Shown piece by piece: positions 34,910 to 44,670 of a DNA stretch of 64,000 nt. Each line of letters opens with the position of its first letter. Within the stretch, counting starts at the first letter, position 1. The stretch covers positions 37,233 through 101,232 of the forward strand of contig CALANW010000165.1 in NCBI GenBank assembly GCA_937926145.1, read 5' to 3'. A model generated the notes under the pieces. The model did not search any database. It was not told where the DNA came from and was given only the letters and a program-made list of their open reading frames with translations. The translations under genes and the position numbers were made by a program. Origin of the DNA: an uncultured Ruminococcus sp. Its GTDB lineage: Bacteria; Bacillota; Clostridia; Oscillospirales; Ruminococcaceae.

Positions 34910-37900
34910 AAAGCAACGTTCCCCTCTCCCACGATATCCGCAAGCTTTTCAAGCAATTCTTCGGTTATATTCACGCCGTCGGCTGATTTGGGGCGGACAT
35001 ATTTCTTTATATCCTCAAAATAGAAATTCAGCTTTCCGCTGCCTTTATAATTTCGGCAAAGTTCGGCTGCTCGGGTTATCTTTTCCTTATCCGTACTCAT
35101 ACAGCGGATAAAAAGGCTGCTTTTTGCGGCTAATTCAGCGTACCGCACGGCGGGAATGACCATTTCGGCAAGTATTTTCGGCTCATCGTCCTTATACGAG
35201 AGCTTTCCTTTGAGGAAAACTATGCTGTCGGCACGGATAAGCTGCACGCTTTGGGCGTAGACTTCGGGGAAAAAGATGACCTCGCACTCGCCGCCATTGT
35301 CCTCGACGGTCGAGAACGCCATTTGCGCGCCTTTTTTCGTGTTATGCTGTTTGACCGAGGTTATCATACATATCAGCTGCACGGGTGTGCCGTCTTTCGG
35401 GTGATTTTCCGCGAAAAAGCTGTGTATTGTGTTATGCTTTGCGGCGGCAGAGATAAGCCTGAACTCATCGAGGGGGTGACCTGAGATATACATTCCGACT
35501 GCCTCTTTTTCGTACATTAACAGCGTTTTCAGCGGATATTCCTCCGTTCGGTGGAGGTTATCTATCATTGACGGTGCATCGTCGCCTCCAACAGAATCGA
35601 AAAAGCTCATCTGCCCTTCGATATTATTGCGCACGTCGGTTTGCAGGACGATGAAAATTCGGTCATAGTTCTCCATCATTTCGCGTCGGTTGAGGGCGAA
35701 GCTGTCGAACGCACCGCATTTTATAAGGCTTTCTACCGCCTTTCGGTTTACGTCCTTTCCGCTCATTCTTCGGCAGAATTCATCGAGCGAACGGAACGAG
35801 CCGCCCTTTCTCCGCTCCTCAACGATATTGTCGATAGCTGTTCTGCCGAGGTTTCTCACTGCGAGCAGACCGAAGCGGATGCCGTTTTCGTCTGCTGTAA
35901 AGCCTGCGCCGCTTCTGTTGATATCGGGGCAGAGTATCTTCACGCCGTTCTTTTCGCAGAGGGCGATATCGTCAATAAGCTTTCCCTGCGAAGCAAGCTC
36001 GTTCGTCATGACCTGTGCCATATATTTTTTATAGTAGTGGCATTTGAGGTAAGCCGTCTGATACGCAACGTGGGCATAAGCGGCGGCGTGGGATTTATTG
36101 AACGCATACGAAGCGAAACTTGACATCTCGTTAAAAATATCTTCTGCGGTTTCGGCAGGAACTCCGTTCTTCACCGCGCCATCAATGAAAACGTTTCGCT
36201 CTTTTTCCATAACGTCAGCCTTTTTCTTCGCCATTGCGCGGCGCACAAGGTCTGCTCTGCCGTAGGAATAGCCTGCGAGCTTTCGGCATATCTGCATTAC
36301 CTGCTCCTGATAAACGATACAGCCGTAGGTGACGTTCAGGATATCTTCGAGCAAGGGGTGCTTGTAGGTTATCTTTTCGGGGTGACGCTTGTTTTCGATA
36401 TAGCGTGGGATACTGTCCATAGGGCCGGGGCGGTAGAGCGAAAGCACGGCGATGAGGTCTTCTATCGACTCGGGTTTGAGCCGTTCGAGCACCTGCTTCA
36501 TTCCCGCGCTTTCAAACTGGAAAACAGCGTCCGATTCGCCTGCGGAAAGCATCGCAAAAACCGCTTTGTCATCGAGCGGAATTTTATCAATATCGAAATT
36601 CGGCTCTGTTCGGCGAATGTCCTTGACCGTTCCGTCAATGACCGTTAGGTTACGCAGAGCGAGGAAGTCCATTTTCAGCAAGCCAAGGCTTTCGAGGATA
36701 TTCATCGGGTACTGCGTTACTATCGCGCCGTCATTTTTCTGAACGGGGACATAATCGCTCACGGGCGCATCGGAGATAACAACGCCTGCCGCGTGAGTTG
36801 AAGCATGACGCGGCATACCCTCTATTTTTTTCGCGGTATCGATAAGCTCGTGAACGTCGCTGTCGGACATATAAAGCTTTTTTAGTTCGGGACTGTTTTC
36901 GAGCGCGCGGTCGAGAGTTGTGTGAAGTTCAAACGGGATAAGCTTTGCGACCTCGTCCGTTTTCTGATAGGACATTTCCATAACTCGCCCAACGTCACGG
37001 ATAGCCGCCTTTGCCGCCATTGTTCCGAACGTTATTATCTGCGCAACACGGTCACTGCCGTATTTCCGCACGACATAGTCAATGACAAGCTGGCGTTTTT
37101 CATAGCAAAAGTCGATATCAAAGTCGGGCATCGAAACACGCTCGGGATTGAGGAAACGCTCAAAGAGCAGATTATACTTCATCGGGTCGATGTTCGTTAT
37201 TCCGATGCAGTAAGCCGCAATGCTTCCTGCGCCCGAGCCTCGTCCGGGACCTACGGGGATATCGTGCGTTTTCGCATAATTGACAAAATCCCACACGATA
37301 AGATAGTAGTCGGTATAACCCATTTTGATTATAACGTCAAGCTCATATTCAAGGCGCTCTTCGTAAGCTTTCGGCGGAGCTTCACCGTAGCGCTTTTTCA
37401 AACCGTCCCTGCAAAGCTGAACGAAATACGCTTTGTTGTCGGTCACGCCCTCGGCTTCGTAACGTGGAAGCTTTATCTTGCCGAACTCGAATTCAACATT
37501 GCATCGCTCGGCAATTTTCACGGTGTTTTCTATCGCATCAAGATGATTAGGGAAAAGTCTTGCCATTTCATCGTGCGTTTTCATATAAAATTCAGCTGTC
37601 GGGAAAGCAAGCGGCGTTGGCTGGCTGAGCGGCGTGTTCGTCTGAATTGCAATAAGCACACGCTGAACTTTCGCATCGGCTTTGGTGATGTAATGCGCAT
37701 CGTTAGTTGCGCAGAGAGGTATCCCCGTTTCGGCGGAAAGCCTGAACAGAAGCGGCAGGACGGACATTTCTTCGCGTATGCCGTGGTTCTGTATCTCGAT
37801 ATAATAGTTGCCCTCGCCGAAAATATCGCGGTACAAAAGTGCGGTTTCCTTTGCTTTATCATATTCGCCGTTGGCAAGCAGACGCGGCAGTTCCCCTGCG

Positions 37901-38316
37901 ATACAGCCCGAAAGCGCAATTATGCCCTTGCTGTATTTTTGCAGGACTTCGACATCGACCCTCGGCTTATTGTAAAAGCCCTCGGTGTAGCCGATCGAAA
38001 CTATCTTCGCAAGGTTGTGATAACCCTCGTTGTTTTCGCAGAGCAGTACAAGGTGATAAGGCTTTCCGTCCAATCCCGAAATTTTATCGAAGCGGGTTCG
38101 GGGCGCAACATAAACTTCGCAGCCGATGACAGGCTTTATCCCCTGCGCCTTTGCCTCATTATAAAATTCGACCGCAGCATATAAATTGCCGTGGTCGGTG
38201 ACAGCGACAGCGTTCTGCCCGAGTGCCTTTGCCCTTGCAACAAGGTCTTTTATACGGCAAGCGCCGTCAAGCAGACTGTATTCGCTGTGAAGATGAAGAT
38301 TTACAAAATTATCCAT
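34894..38316 (-). CDS. dnaE: DNA polymerase III subunit alpha (DnaE)
   Basis: Replicative polymerase of the DnaE1 type, 1140 residues. The N-terminal PHP domain has HLHSEYSLLDGACRI and TDHGNLYAAVEF. The polymerase core has GPGRGSGAGSIAAYC and the catalytic acids in PDFDIDFCYEKR. The helix-hairpin-helix and the OB domain (QLICMITSVKQHNTKKGAQMAF) follow. The last codons (LMRNA and TAA) lie within the end repeat of element E4, so the natural C-terminus seems to have been replaced. It is last in the hprK-whiA operon, 3 bp after whiA. Confidence 0.97.
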   Translation of the reverse strand: MDNFVNLHLHSEYSLLDGACRIKDLVARAKALGQNAVAVTDHGNLYAAVEFYNEAKAQGIKPVIGCEVYVAPRTRFDKISGLDGKPYHLVLLCENNEGYHNLAKIVSIGYTEGFYNKPRVDVEVLQKYSKGIIALSGCIAGELPRLLANGEYDKAKETALLYRDIFGEGNYYIEIQNHGIREEMSVLPLLFRLSAETGIPLCATNDAHYITKADAKVQRVLIAIQTNTPLSQPTPLAFPTAEFYMKTHDEMARLFPNHLDAIENTVKIAERCNVEFEFGKIKLPRYEAEGVTDNKAYFVQLCRDGLKKRYGEAPPKAYEERLEYELDVIIKMGYTDYYLIVWDFVNYAKTHDIPVGPGRGSGAGSIAAYCIGITNIDPMKYNLLFERFLNPERVSMPDFDIDFCYEKRQLVIDYVVRKYGSDRVAQIITFGTMAAKAAIRDVGRVMEMSYQKTDEVAKLIPFELHTTLDRALENSPELKKLYMSDSDVHELIDTAKKIEGMPRHASTHAAGVVISDAPVSDYVPVQKNDGAIVTQYPMNILESLGLLKMDFLALRNLTVIDGTVKDIRRTEPNFDIDKIPLDDKAVFAMLSAGESDAVFQFESAGMKQVLERLKPESIEDLIAVLSLYRPGPMDSIPRYIENKRHPEKITYKHPLLEDILNVTYGCIVYQEQVMQICRKLAGYSYGRADLVRRAMAKKKADVMEKERNVFIDGAVKNGVPAETAEDIFNEMSSFASYAFNKSHAAAYAHVAYQTAYLKCHYYKKYMAQVMTNELASQGKLIDDIALCEKNGVKILCPDINRSGAGFTADENGIRFGLLAVRNLGRTAIDNIVEERRKGGSFRSLDEFCRRMSGKDVNRKAVESLIKCGAFDSFALNRREMMENYDRIFIVLQTDVRNNIEGQMSFFDSVGGDDAPSMIDNLHRTEEYPLKTLLMYEKEAVGMYISGHPLDEFRLISAAAKHNTIHSFFAENHPKDGTPVQLICMITSVKQHNTKKGAQMAFSTVEDNGGECEVIFFPEVYAQSVQLIRADSIVFLKGKLSYKDDEPKILAEMVIPAVRYAELAAKSSLFIRCMSTDKEKITRAAELCRNYKGSGKLNFYFEDIKKYVRPKSADGVNITEELLEKLADIVGEGNVALMRNA

Positions 38317-38319
38317 AAT

Positions 38320-39261
38320 TTATTCAGCGGTTTCTGTTTCGGTTTCGTTGTATTCCTCGCGGAGCTGTTCGGCAAGCGCGGAGATTCGCTTCAAACGGTG
38401 GTTCACTCCCGAACGTCCGAGCGGCTTTTCCAGTTCTTCGCCAAGCTCTTTGAGCGACATTTCGGGAAATTCGAGCCTGACCTCGGCAATTTCGGCAAGG
38501 TCGGGCGGCATATTTTCCATACCTATCTTGTCGACTATGTACTCAATGTCAGCGATCTGCTTGTCGGAGGCTTTGAGCGTTCGGTCGATGTTCGCCGCGT
38601 CGCAGTTAGCTATTCGGTTCGCCTTATTGCGAACGTCTTTGAGAATTTTCACGTTCATAAGCTCTATCGAGGACATCGTTGCGCCCATAAAGGTGATAAG
38701 GTCCTCTATGACCTCGCTGTCCTTCATATAGATAACGTGGTTGCCCTTTCGCTCGGTCGATTTTACGTTGAAGCCTATCTCGCTGAGAAGCTCCGTCAAA
38801 TCGAGCATAAGGTTATAATACGGCACGGAAAATTCGAGATGATAATCTTTGAGCGGCTCTGAAATGCTTCCGCAGGATAAAAATGCGCCTGCAACGAATG
38901 CAAAAACGTCATTATTGTTAATATTTTCTCGCTGTATTCGGTGGATAAGACTGCGGCTCGAAATATGGAAACGGTAGATTATTTCCTCGCGGTCTTCAAG
39001 CTTTTCAATGCTCAAAGTGTATAAAACCGTGTTGTTTTTCTTCTCGTTGCTCGAAACCGTCACGACCTTGTGGCGTTCGAGGACATCGTCTGCAAGCTCG
39101 CAGAACAAATTGCAGACCATATCGTTCTCCGTCTGGAAAACGATACTGTCTGCATCAAAATTTTTGCAGAAAAGAAGCATCCCATAAAGGCAGGCGAACT
39201 TTCTGTCGCGGTCGGTCATAAGGCCGCACAATTCTTTTTTTACAGAATATGAAAAAGACAT
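38320..39261 (-). CDS. whiA: Cell division/sporulation regulator WhiA
   Basis: A 313-residue protein with a degenerate LAGLIDADG-like N-terminal domain and a C-terminal helix-turn-helix (MSLKELGEELEKPLGRSGVNHRLKRI). In Firmicutes WhiA binds DNA and affects chromosome segregation and division. It sits 10 bp after rapZ, in the conserved rapZ-whiA pair. Confidence 0.96.
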   Translation of the reverse strand: MSFSYSVKKELCGLMTDRDRKFACLYGMLLFCKNFDADSIVFQTENDMVCNLFCELADDVLERHKVVTVSSNEKKNNTVLYTLSIEKLEDREEIIYRFHISSRSLIHRIQRENINNNDVFAFVAGAFLSCGSISEPLKDYHLEFSVPYYNLMLDLTELLSEIGFNVKSTERKGNHVIYMKDSEVIEDLITFMGATMSSIELMNVKILKDVRNKANRIANCDAANIDRTLKASDKQIADIEYIVDKIGMENMPPDLAEIAEVRLEFPEMSLKELGEELEKPLGRSGVNHRLKRISALAEQLREEYNETETETAE

Positions 39262-39271
39262 AGGTATTCCC

Positions 39272-40132
39272 TTACTTTTTGTTTATATCTCGGTGGCATA
39301 TCCGACTGCGGACGCCCTTATCCTGCAAATGCTTGAAAATAGCCTCGGCAAAGGTAACGCTGCGGTGCTTTCCTCCGGTGCAGCCGAACGCAATGACAAG
39401 CTGACTCTTTCCCTCACGATGATAAAGCGGAATGAGGAAGTCGATAAGGTCGGTGAGCTTTTTCAGCAGCTCCTTTGACTGGTCGAACTGCATAACATAG
39501 CCGCTCACGCACTCTTCAAGCCCCGTATGCTCCTTAAGCTCGGGGATATAGAAAGGATTCGGCAGGCAGCGAACGTCAAAAACGAGATCGGCTTCTCTTG
39601 CACAGCCGAATTTCGTACCGAAAGACATCACTTTTACGACCATTGAATCGTTCGGATTATCGAGGAAAAGCGTGTAAAGCGTTTCTTTGAGCTGTGCCAT
39701 TGAAAGGTCGGAGGTGTCTATGTAGTAATCGGCACTTTCGCGCACCGACATAAGCATCTGGCGCTCGGTCGTGATAGCGCGGAGCAGATTGCCGTGCGAC
39801 TGCTCATCAAGAGGGTGTCTGCGGCGAGTTTCCTTGTATCTTCTTATAAGAACATCGTCGGACGCGTCAAGGAAAAGTATCTTATAGTCAAGTCCGTTTT
39901 CCTTGAAGTAGGCAATGCCCTCGTCAAGTTCGAGGAAAAGCTCCCCTCCTCGGATATCGGTGACGATAGCGACATTGTGGATTATCTTATCCGATTTTAT
40001 GCATATCTCGGCGAACTTCGGGATAAGCTGCGGAGGAATATTGTCAATGCAGTAATATCCGATATCTTCGAGGACGTTTATAACGCCCGATTTTCCCGAA
40101 CCCGAAAGTCCCGTTACTATGAGAAATTTCAT
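39272..40132 (-). CDS. rapZ: RNase adapter / nucleotide-binding protein RapZ (YvcJ)
   Basis: P-loop protein of 286 residues: TGLSGSGKSGVINVLEDIGYYCIDNIPP at the N-terminus and FGCTGGKHRSVTFAE near the C-terminus. In Bacillus YvcJ hydrolyses GTP and affects competence. In enterobacteria RapZ guides RNase E. The start overlaps the murB stop by 4 bp. Confidence 0.96.
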   Translation of the reverse strand: MKFLIVTGLSGSGKSGVINVLEDIGYYCIDNIPPQLIPKFAEICIKSDKIIHNVAIVTDIRGGELFLELDEGIAYFKENGLDYKILFLDASDDVLIRRYKETRRRHPLDEQSHGNLLRAITTERQMLMSVRESADYYIDTSDLSMAQLKETLYTLFLDNPNDSMVVKVMSFGTKFGCAREADLVFDVRCLPNPFYIPELKEHTGLEECVSGYVMQFDQSKELLKKLTDLIDFLIPLYHREGKSQLVIAFGCTGGKHRSVTFAEAIFKHLQDKGVRSRICHRDINKK

Positions 40133-41055
40133 TTTCTGTATTCCTCCCTCTCCGAAATGATGATGGGTTCACATTCAAGCTTATAGCCTGTTTTTTCGGC
40201 AACGGTCTGCTTTACCGCCGCAATAACAGCCATTACATCGTCAAAACTTGCACCGCCTCGGTTTATGACAAAGCCGCTGTGCTTTTCGCTGACCTGCGCA
40301 TTTCCGACCGTGAAGCCTTTCAAACCGCATTCCTCGATAAGCTGTGCGGCATACGCGCCCTCGGGACGCTTGAATGTGCTGCCTGCGCTCGGAAATTCAA
40401 GCGGCTGCTTTGAGCGGCGCTTTTCCATAAGCTCACTCATTCTTGCTTTTATGCTGTCTTTATCGGCTTTTTGAAGCTTGGATACAGCCGAAAGTATGAC
40501 CTCGCCGCTGTCCGTAAAACGGCTGTGACGGTAGGACATTTCCAGTTCGTCTGCGGAATATTCGCGGATATTTCCGTCCTTGTCAAGCGCAGTTACCGAA
40601 GCGAGAACGTCTTTCATCTCGCCGCCGTAAGCTCCTGCGTTCATATATACCGCTCCGCCGACACTGCCGGGGATACCGTAGGCAAATTCAAGTCCTCCGA
40701 GTCCATTTTCAAGCGCAAAGCCGCAAAGCTTCACAAGCGGAACTCCTGCGAAACAGCGTATCGTATCTTCACCGATCATCTCAGGCGCAGAGCCGTTGAT
40801 GCGAAATATCGCCAAGTCCGTTTTTCTGTCATCGGCGAGGATATTTGAGCCGCGTCCGAGGACGAAATACGATATATTGTTTTTTGCCGCAAACGGAATA
40901 AGCCGCTGACATTTCTGAACAGAATCGAGTTCAAAAAGTGCAGCAGCTTCGCCGCCTATGCGAAAGGTCGTGTAGTCTTTCAGCAAAGGCTTTAATTCCA
41001 CCTTGCAGCCTGCTTTTTCTGCTTCATCGATAAGAAGCTTCAGGTTGTCATTCAT
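40129..41055 (-). CDS. murB: UDP-N-acetylenolpyruvoylglucosamine reductase MurB
   Basis: FAD enzyme making UDP-MurNAc. FAD-binding segments are TTFRIGGEAA, GRGSNILADD and GIPGSVGGAVYMNAGAYGGEM. The catalytic Ser region is PSAGSTFKRPEGAYAAQLI, followed by GNAQVSEKHSGFVIN. I take MNDNLKLLIDEAEK (308 residues) as the start, although its ribosome site (TATGGGG) is weak. An extension of 26 codons overlaps the PHP gene and is unlikely. Confidence 0.95.
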   Translation of the reverse strand: MNDNLKLLIDEAEKAGCKVELKPLLKDYTTFRIGGEAAALFELDSVQKCQRLIPFAAKNNISYFVLGRGSNILADDRKTDLAIFRINGSAPEMIGEDTIRCFAGVPLVKLCGFALENGLGGLEFAYGIPGSVGGAVYMNAGAYGGEMKDVLASVTALDKDGNIREYSADELEMSYRHSRFTDSGEVILSAVSKLQKADKDSIKARMSELMEKRRSKQPLEFPSAGSTFKRPEGAYAAQLIEECGLKGFTVGNAQVSEKHSGFVINRGGASFDDVMAVIAAVKQTVAEKTGYKLECEPIIISEREEYRK

Positions 41056-41092
41056 AAATTTTACCCCATAGATAAAAGGTATTTTGCTTTGA

Positions 41093-41815
41093 TCAGCCAA
41101 AAATTTTTCCGTGTCTGCTTTGGATATAAGCATAAAGTCTGTCCCAGTCGGCGTTTACGACAAGCTTTTCGGGAAGTCCGATCTCCTCCGCAAGTTTGAG
41201 TGATTCCGTCACATCACCGACGATAGTGCAGAAATGCGCGTCCGTGTTTATGACAACGGGTATCTCATATTTCTTGCATATACGGATAATTTCACGGTAG
41301 TTTTCACGAGTGTTTTTCCAGAGGATAGTGCTTTCGTTTATCTCGACAAGACGACCGCACTCCTTGAATTTTTTCAGGCATTTTTCATAGTCGAACGGAC
41401 AAACGACCGTTGCGCAGTGTCCGATAACGTCAACATCGTCATTCTCGGCAAGCTTCAAGTACATATTCGTATGCTCCTCAAAGCTTGCAGGCTTCAGCAT
41501 ATCCTTATGGAAAGATGCGATTATCCAGTCGAGGGCAGCACATTCTTCGTGCGGAAAATCGATATTGCCCTCATAGTCTATTATACTCGATTCTGCGCCG
41601 TATATGATCTTTACTCCGTTAACTTCTCTCGGAATTGCCTTGTGGAGATTATGGAAATGCCAAACGTGAGGGCCGTCCGTCGATGCGGGCGTGTGGTCGG
41701 TTATTGCAACGGCGGAAAGTCCTTTCTGTGCGGAAACGTCCACTATTTCCTTTATAGTCGAAAATCCGTGAGTTGAAGCGACCGTATGCGTGTGCAGGTC
41801 TGCGATTATTTTCAT
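41093..41815 (-). CDS. PHP-domain phosphatase, YcdX-like
   Basis: A 240-residue PHP protein with MKIIADLHTHTVAS (metal-ligand histidines 8 and 10), AITDHTP, AESSIIDYEGNID, IASFHKDML, VIGHC and VINTDAHF. Together these make up the trinuclear metal site of YcdX-type phosphatases. The substrate is unknown. It begins 1 bp after the hprK stop; a longer frame into hprK is unlikely. Confidence 0.9.
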   Translation of the reverse strand: MKIIADLHTHTVASTHGFSTIKEIVDVSAQKGLSAVAITDHTPASTDGPHVWHFHNLHKAIPREVNGVKIIYGAESSIIDYEGNIDFPHEECAALDWIIASFHKDMLKPASFEEHTNMYLKLAENDDVDVIGHCATVVCPFDYEKCLKKFKECGRLVEINESTILWKNTRENYREIIRICKKYEIPVVINTDAHFCTIVGDVTESLKLAEEIGLPEKLVVNADWDRLYAYIQSRHGKIFG

Positions 41816-41816
41816 A

Positions 41817-42779
41817 TCAATAAATATCCCACTTTTTAATAGTTTCCTTGTGATCCATTTCAAGACCGAGGTTGTCAAGAAGCTCCTGCGCTGCGTTGTA
41901 GCCCATCTTCTTCTGACGGTTGTTCATAGCGGCAACTTCGAGGATAACGGCAAGGTTTCTGCCGGGCTTTACAGGAATTGTTGCGCAGGGAACTTTTACG
42001 CCGAGGATCGAAGTGTACTCGCTGTCCACGCCCATTCTGTCATAAACTTTTTCGCTGTCCCAAGGTTCGAGCTCAACGATCATATCGATCTTTTCCGTGA
42101 CCTTAACAGCACCCATACCGAACAGACGGCGCGCATTTACGATGCCGATACCACGGATTTCAAGGAAGTGTCGGATATTTTCGGGTGAAGAGCCGACAAG
42201 GCTTATGTTTGAAACCTTTCTTATCTCAACTGCGTCATCGGCAACAAGACGGTGACCTCTCTTGATAAGCTCAACGGCTGTTTCGCTCTTCCCAACGCCG
42301 CTCTCGCCGAGGATAAGCATACCCTCGCCGTAGACTTCGATAAGAACGCCGTGACGTGTTATTCTCGGAGCAAGGTGGAGGTTGAGGAACGCGATGAGCG
42401 CTGACATAAAGCTTGAAGTACTCTCCTTTGAGCGGAGGAGCGGAACTTCATACTTCTGCGCGATAGTCACCATTTCGGGGAAATACGGCAGCTCACGGGA
42501 GATGATGAGTGCAGGGATATGCTGCGCAAAGAGCATATCAAGGCGCTCTGTTCTCGTCTGCTCGTCAAGCGTTGCAAGGTAAGCGAACTCCATTTTTCCG
42601 AGTATCTGGATACGGGCATTGCTGAAATATTCGTAGAAGCCCTGAAGCTGGAGTCCCGGACGGTTTACGTCATTTTCATCTATGAGTATCTTGGAAGCGT
42701 CCTGCGGAAGATATATCGCCTCAAGGTTGAATTCGTCAATAATAGCTTTGAGTTCAATGGTAAATTTCTTTTCAGCCAT
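41817..42779 (-). CDS. hprK: HPr kinase/phosphorylase
   Basis: Phosphorylates and dephosphorylates Ser46 of HPr, the sensor step of carbon catabolite control. Walker A GESGVGKS is at residues 158-165, followed by LIKRGHRLVADDAVEI. The family signature EIRGIGIVNARRLFGMGAV is present. It has 320 residues, with AGAGGA before the ATG. It heads hprK-PHP-murB-rapZ-whiA-dnaE. Confidence 0.98.
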   Translation of the reverse strand: MAEKKFTIELKAIIDEFNLEAIYLPQDASKILIDENDVNRPGLQLQGFYEYFSNARIQILGKMEFAYLATLDEQTRTERLDMLFAQHIPALIISRELPYFPEMVTIAQKYEVPLLRSKESTSSFMSALIAFLNLHLAPRITRHGVLIEVYGEGMLILGESGVGKSETAVELIKRGHRLVADDAVEIRKVSNISLVGSSPENIRHFLEIRGIGIVNARRLFGMGAVKVTEKIDMIVELEPWDSEKVYDRMGVDSEYTSILGVKVPCATIPVKPGRNLAVILEVAAMNNRQKKMGYNAAQELLDNLGLEMDHKETIKKWDIY

Positions 42780-42803
42780 TTTTTTGTTCCTCTTTCATTT
42801 TCA

Positions 42804-42980
42804 TCAGCAGAATTTATTGAGATTTGCGTCATATTCAAAGCCTGCGGCGGAAAGTTTCGCCGTAATATCGACTTTGCTTACATCAAGGTCGTCACAAAGT
42901 GCGTCAAGGTTTGCGTATTTATCGCGGAGCATAGTGTTCACATAGCTCAGAAGCATAAAAGGGTCATTCGGCAAAGACAT
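42804..42980 (-). CDS. DUF4250 family small protein
   Basis: A 58-residue protein, MSLPNDPFMLLSYVNTMLRDKYANLDALCDDLDVSKVDIT... in outline, with the DUF4250 hallmark NDPxMLLSxVNTxLRDxYxxLD. AAGGAG lies 6 nt before the ATG. The function is unknown; it looks like a small helical, possibly DNA-binding, domain. It is 24 bp upstream of hprK, so it is likely the first gene of that operon. Confidence 0.88.
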   Translation of the reverse strand: MSLPNDPFMLLSYVNTMLRDKYANLDALCDDLDVSKVDITAKLSAAGFEYDANLNKFC

Positions 42981-42997
42981 TGTTTTCTCCTTAAAGA

Positions 42998-43090
42998 TAG
43001 ATAACACCGCTGCGGAAAAACCGTAACGGTGTTGTTATGGGGTCTGCCAGACCGCACGGGCATATTCTTTTTCGTTTGGTCTGTCAGAAA
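42998..43090 (-). other. Paired hairpins upstream of the DUF4250 gene
   Basis: Two stem-loops on the minus strand: a GGTTTCTGACAGACC/GGTCTGGCAGACC pair with mismatches, and AACACCG/CGGTGTT with a nested CGGTTTTTCCG. No long T-run follows either, so a clear terminator call is not possible. They could separate the SHOCT gene from the hprK operon. Confidence 0.45.
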
Positions 43091-43105
43091 CCCTTATGTA
43101 CATTT

Positions 43106-44266
43106 TTAATAGAGGAACTTCATCAACTTGGACTTTTCGGAAGCGAATTCTTCATCGTCCATCAAGCCCTCATCGTGCATAGCTTTGAGCTTCTTGACAG
43201 CTGTCTGGAAGTCCTCGAGCGACATCTTTTCTCCGTCCTTCGGAGTTGGGATATCAACAGCCTTTTCTTTCTTTTCAGCAGGTTTTTCTTCTGCTTTTTC
43301 CTGCTTGGGTTCAGCCTTGACAGGTTCTTTTTCAAGTTCTTTCTCAGGCTGCTTCGGAGGTTCGAGTTTATGCATCGGAACGATCTTCGGTTCTTCGATA
43401 ACGTCCTCGCTTATATCAACTACGCCGATCTCTTCGATAGTTTCGCTTGGGATATATCCGGGGTTCTCGACAGTCTGTGCTTCGGGAAGATCGGAAGTAT
43501 CGGGGATAACGATCTCATCGAACGAATCAGCGAGAGGAACTTCGGAAGTCTTTTCTTCAGCTGCTTCTTCGAGTATGGAAACATCTGCCTCGGGAGCGGC
43601 TTCAAGGATATCGTCGATCTCAACAGCATCGGAGTGCTTTGCAGCGTACTCTTCCTTGACGGGTTCTTCCTTAACAGGCTCTTCTGCCTTTTTCTCGGGA
43701 ACGATAGGTGTGAAATCGTCCAATCCGAGGATATCGGCAACAGTGAAATCTTCGCCTTTCTTAGCCTTTTTGTCCTTATCCTGTTTATCATAGCCTGCGG
43801 TAGCATTGAGGAATTCCTCGTCAGCTGCCTTTTTGAGGCGCTCACGCTCTTTCTGCTTTTCTTCCTCGCTCGGCTGCTTTTTAGGAGCGTGTTTTCTGTC
43901 ATAGTCAGCCTTTGCATCATTGATAAGGCGCATAATTTCTTCCGCATTCGGGAAATGAGGGAGGATTATTCTCTTTCTTGACGGAACGCCCTTTTCGACC
44001 TCATCGCACTGAACGTTGATCGGCTGGCTCTTATTATTGGTATTGATCGAGATCTTTGTGATATCTTCAAGACCGCATACATACTTTCCGTATTCGGGAT
44101 CGTCTTCCTTAGTTCCCTTCTGAACGCAGATATAGCCTGCGCCGTAAATATGTGCGGCAGTTATGGTAACAGTGATATCGAGCGGCTTTGAAAAAACGCT
44201 TTCCTTGTAGATCGTTTCAAAGCTTGCAAGCTTTTTTTCACTGTAAACATTTGTCTGATCGTCCAT
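43106..44266 (-). CDS. SHOCT-domain protein with PH-like N-domain and charged linker
   Basis: A 386-residue protein. Residues 1-130 form a globular domain (SFETIYKESVFSKPLDITVTITAA, then YGKYVCGLEDITKISI) that may be PH-like. Residues 130-340 are low complexity, rich in Lys/Glu/Pro. The last ~40 residues (MSLEDFQTAVKKLKAMHDEGLMDDEEFASEKSKLMKFL) are a typical SHOCT oligomerisation domain. There is no membrane segment. The start MDDQTNVY is used because GTGGTG precedes it. The function is unknown. Confidence 0.75.
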   Translation of the reverse strand: MDDQTNVYSEKKLASFETIYKESVFSKPLDITVTITAAHIYGAGYICVQKGTKEDDPEYGKYVCGLEDITKISINTNNKSQPINVQCDEVEKGVPSRKRIILPHFPNAEEIMRLINDAKADYDRKHAPKKQPSEEEKQKERERLKKAADEEFLNATAGYDKQDKDKKAKKGEDFTVADILGLDDFTPIVPEKKAEEPVKEEPVKEEYAAKHSDAVEIDDILEAAPEADVSILEEAAEEKTSEVPLADSFDEIVIPDTSDLPEAQTVENPGYIPSETIEEIGVVDISEDVIEEPKIVPMHKLEPPKQPEKELEKEPVKAEPKQEKAEEKPAEKKEKAVDIPTPKDGEKMSLEDFQTAVKKLKAMHDEGLMDDEEFASEKSKLMKFLY

Positions 44267-44360
44267 TTGTAACACCACTTTCAATAATAATACCGGCAGC
44301 GATGCAGAAAAAGCTGCAAAAAGCTGTCCGCAAACGTATTATCAAAAATACTTCACAAGT

Positions 44361-44389
44361 ATTATAGCATATTTTCTAACATTAGTCAA
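44361..44389 (-). promoter_or_regulatory. Promoter for the SHOCT-domain gene
   Basis: TTGACT, 17-bp spacer, TATAAT on the minus strand, about 95 nt upstream of the start codon. Between it and the divergent promoter (44390-44602) I see only AT-rich sequence. Confidence 0.85.
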
Positions 44390-44602
44390 ATAATATTAAT
44401 AAAAACAGGTATAGAATTTAGCGATATTTTTTTAGCTATTTATACAAAAATACACTTGGAGTTGTTTTTTATTTTTATGTGGTTTTCCAAAAAGATGATG
44501 AGGAATGTCATTCTGTCTGATCTATTATATGTGATTTTCGTCCAAAAATAACAGCCGCAAAAGCCTATTTCGCCGAAAATTCGCGCCAAAAAATATTTTA
44601 TA

Positions 44603-44631
44603 TGGACAACTGCATAAAAATGATATATAAT
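44603..44631 (+). promoter_or_regulatory. Promoter for the uridine-kinase-like gene
   Basis: TGGACA, 17-bp spacer, TATAAT, about 40 nt before the start codon. Confidence 0.75.
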
Positions 44632-44670
44632 AAAAGTGCTGCACAAAATCACGCTGAAAGGTTGCTTTGA

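Noticed and set aside
36922..38184. 420-codon plus-strand frame opposite dnaE
   Set aside because: Antisense shadow of the PHP and polymerase domains; no ribosome site or family motif.
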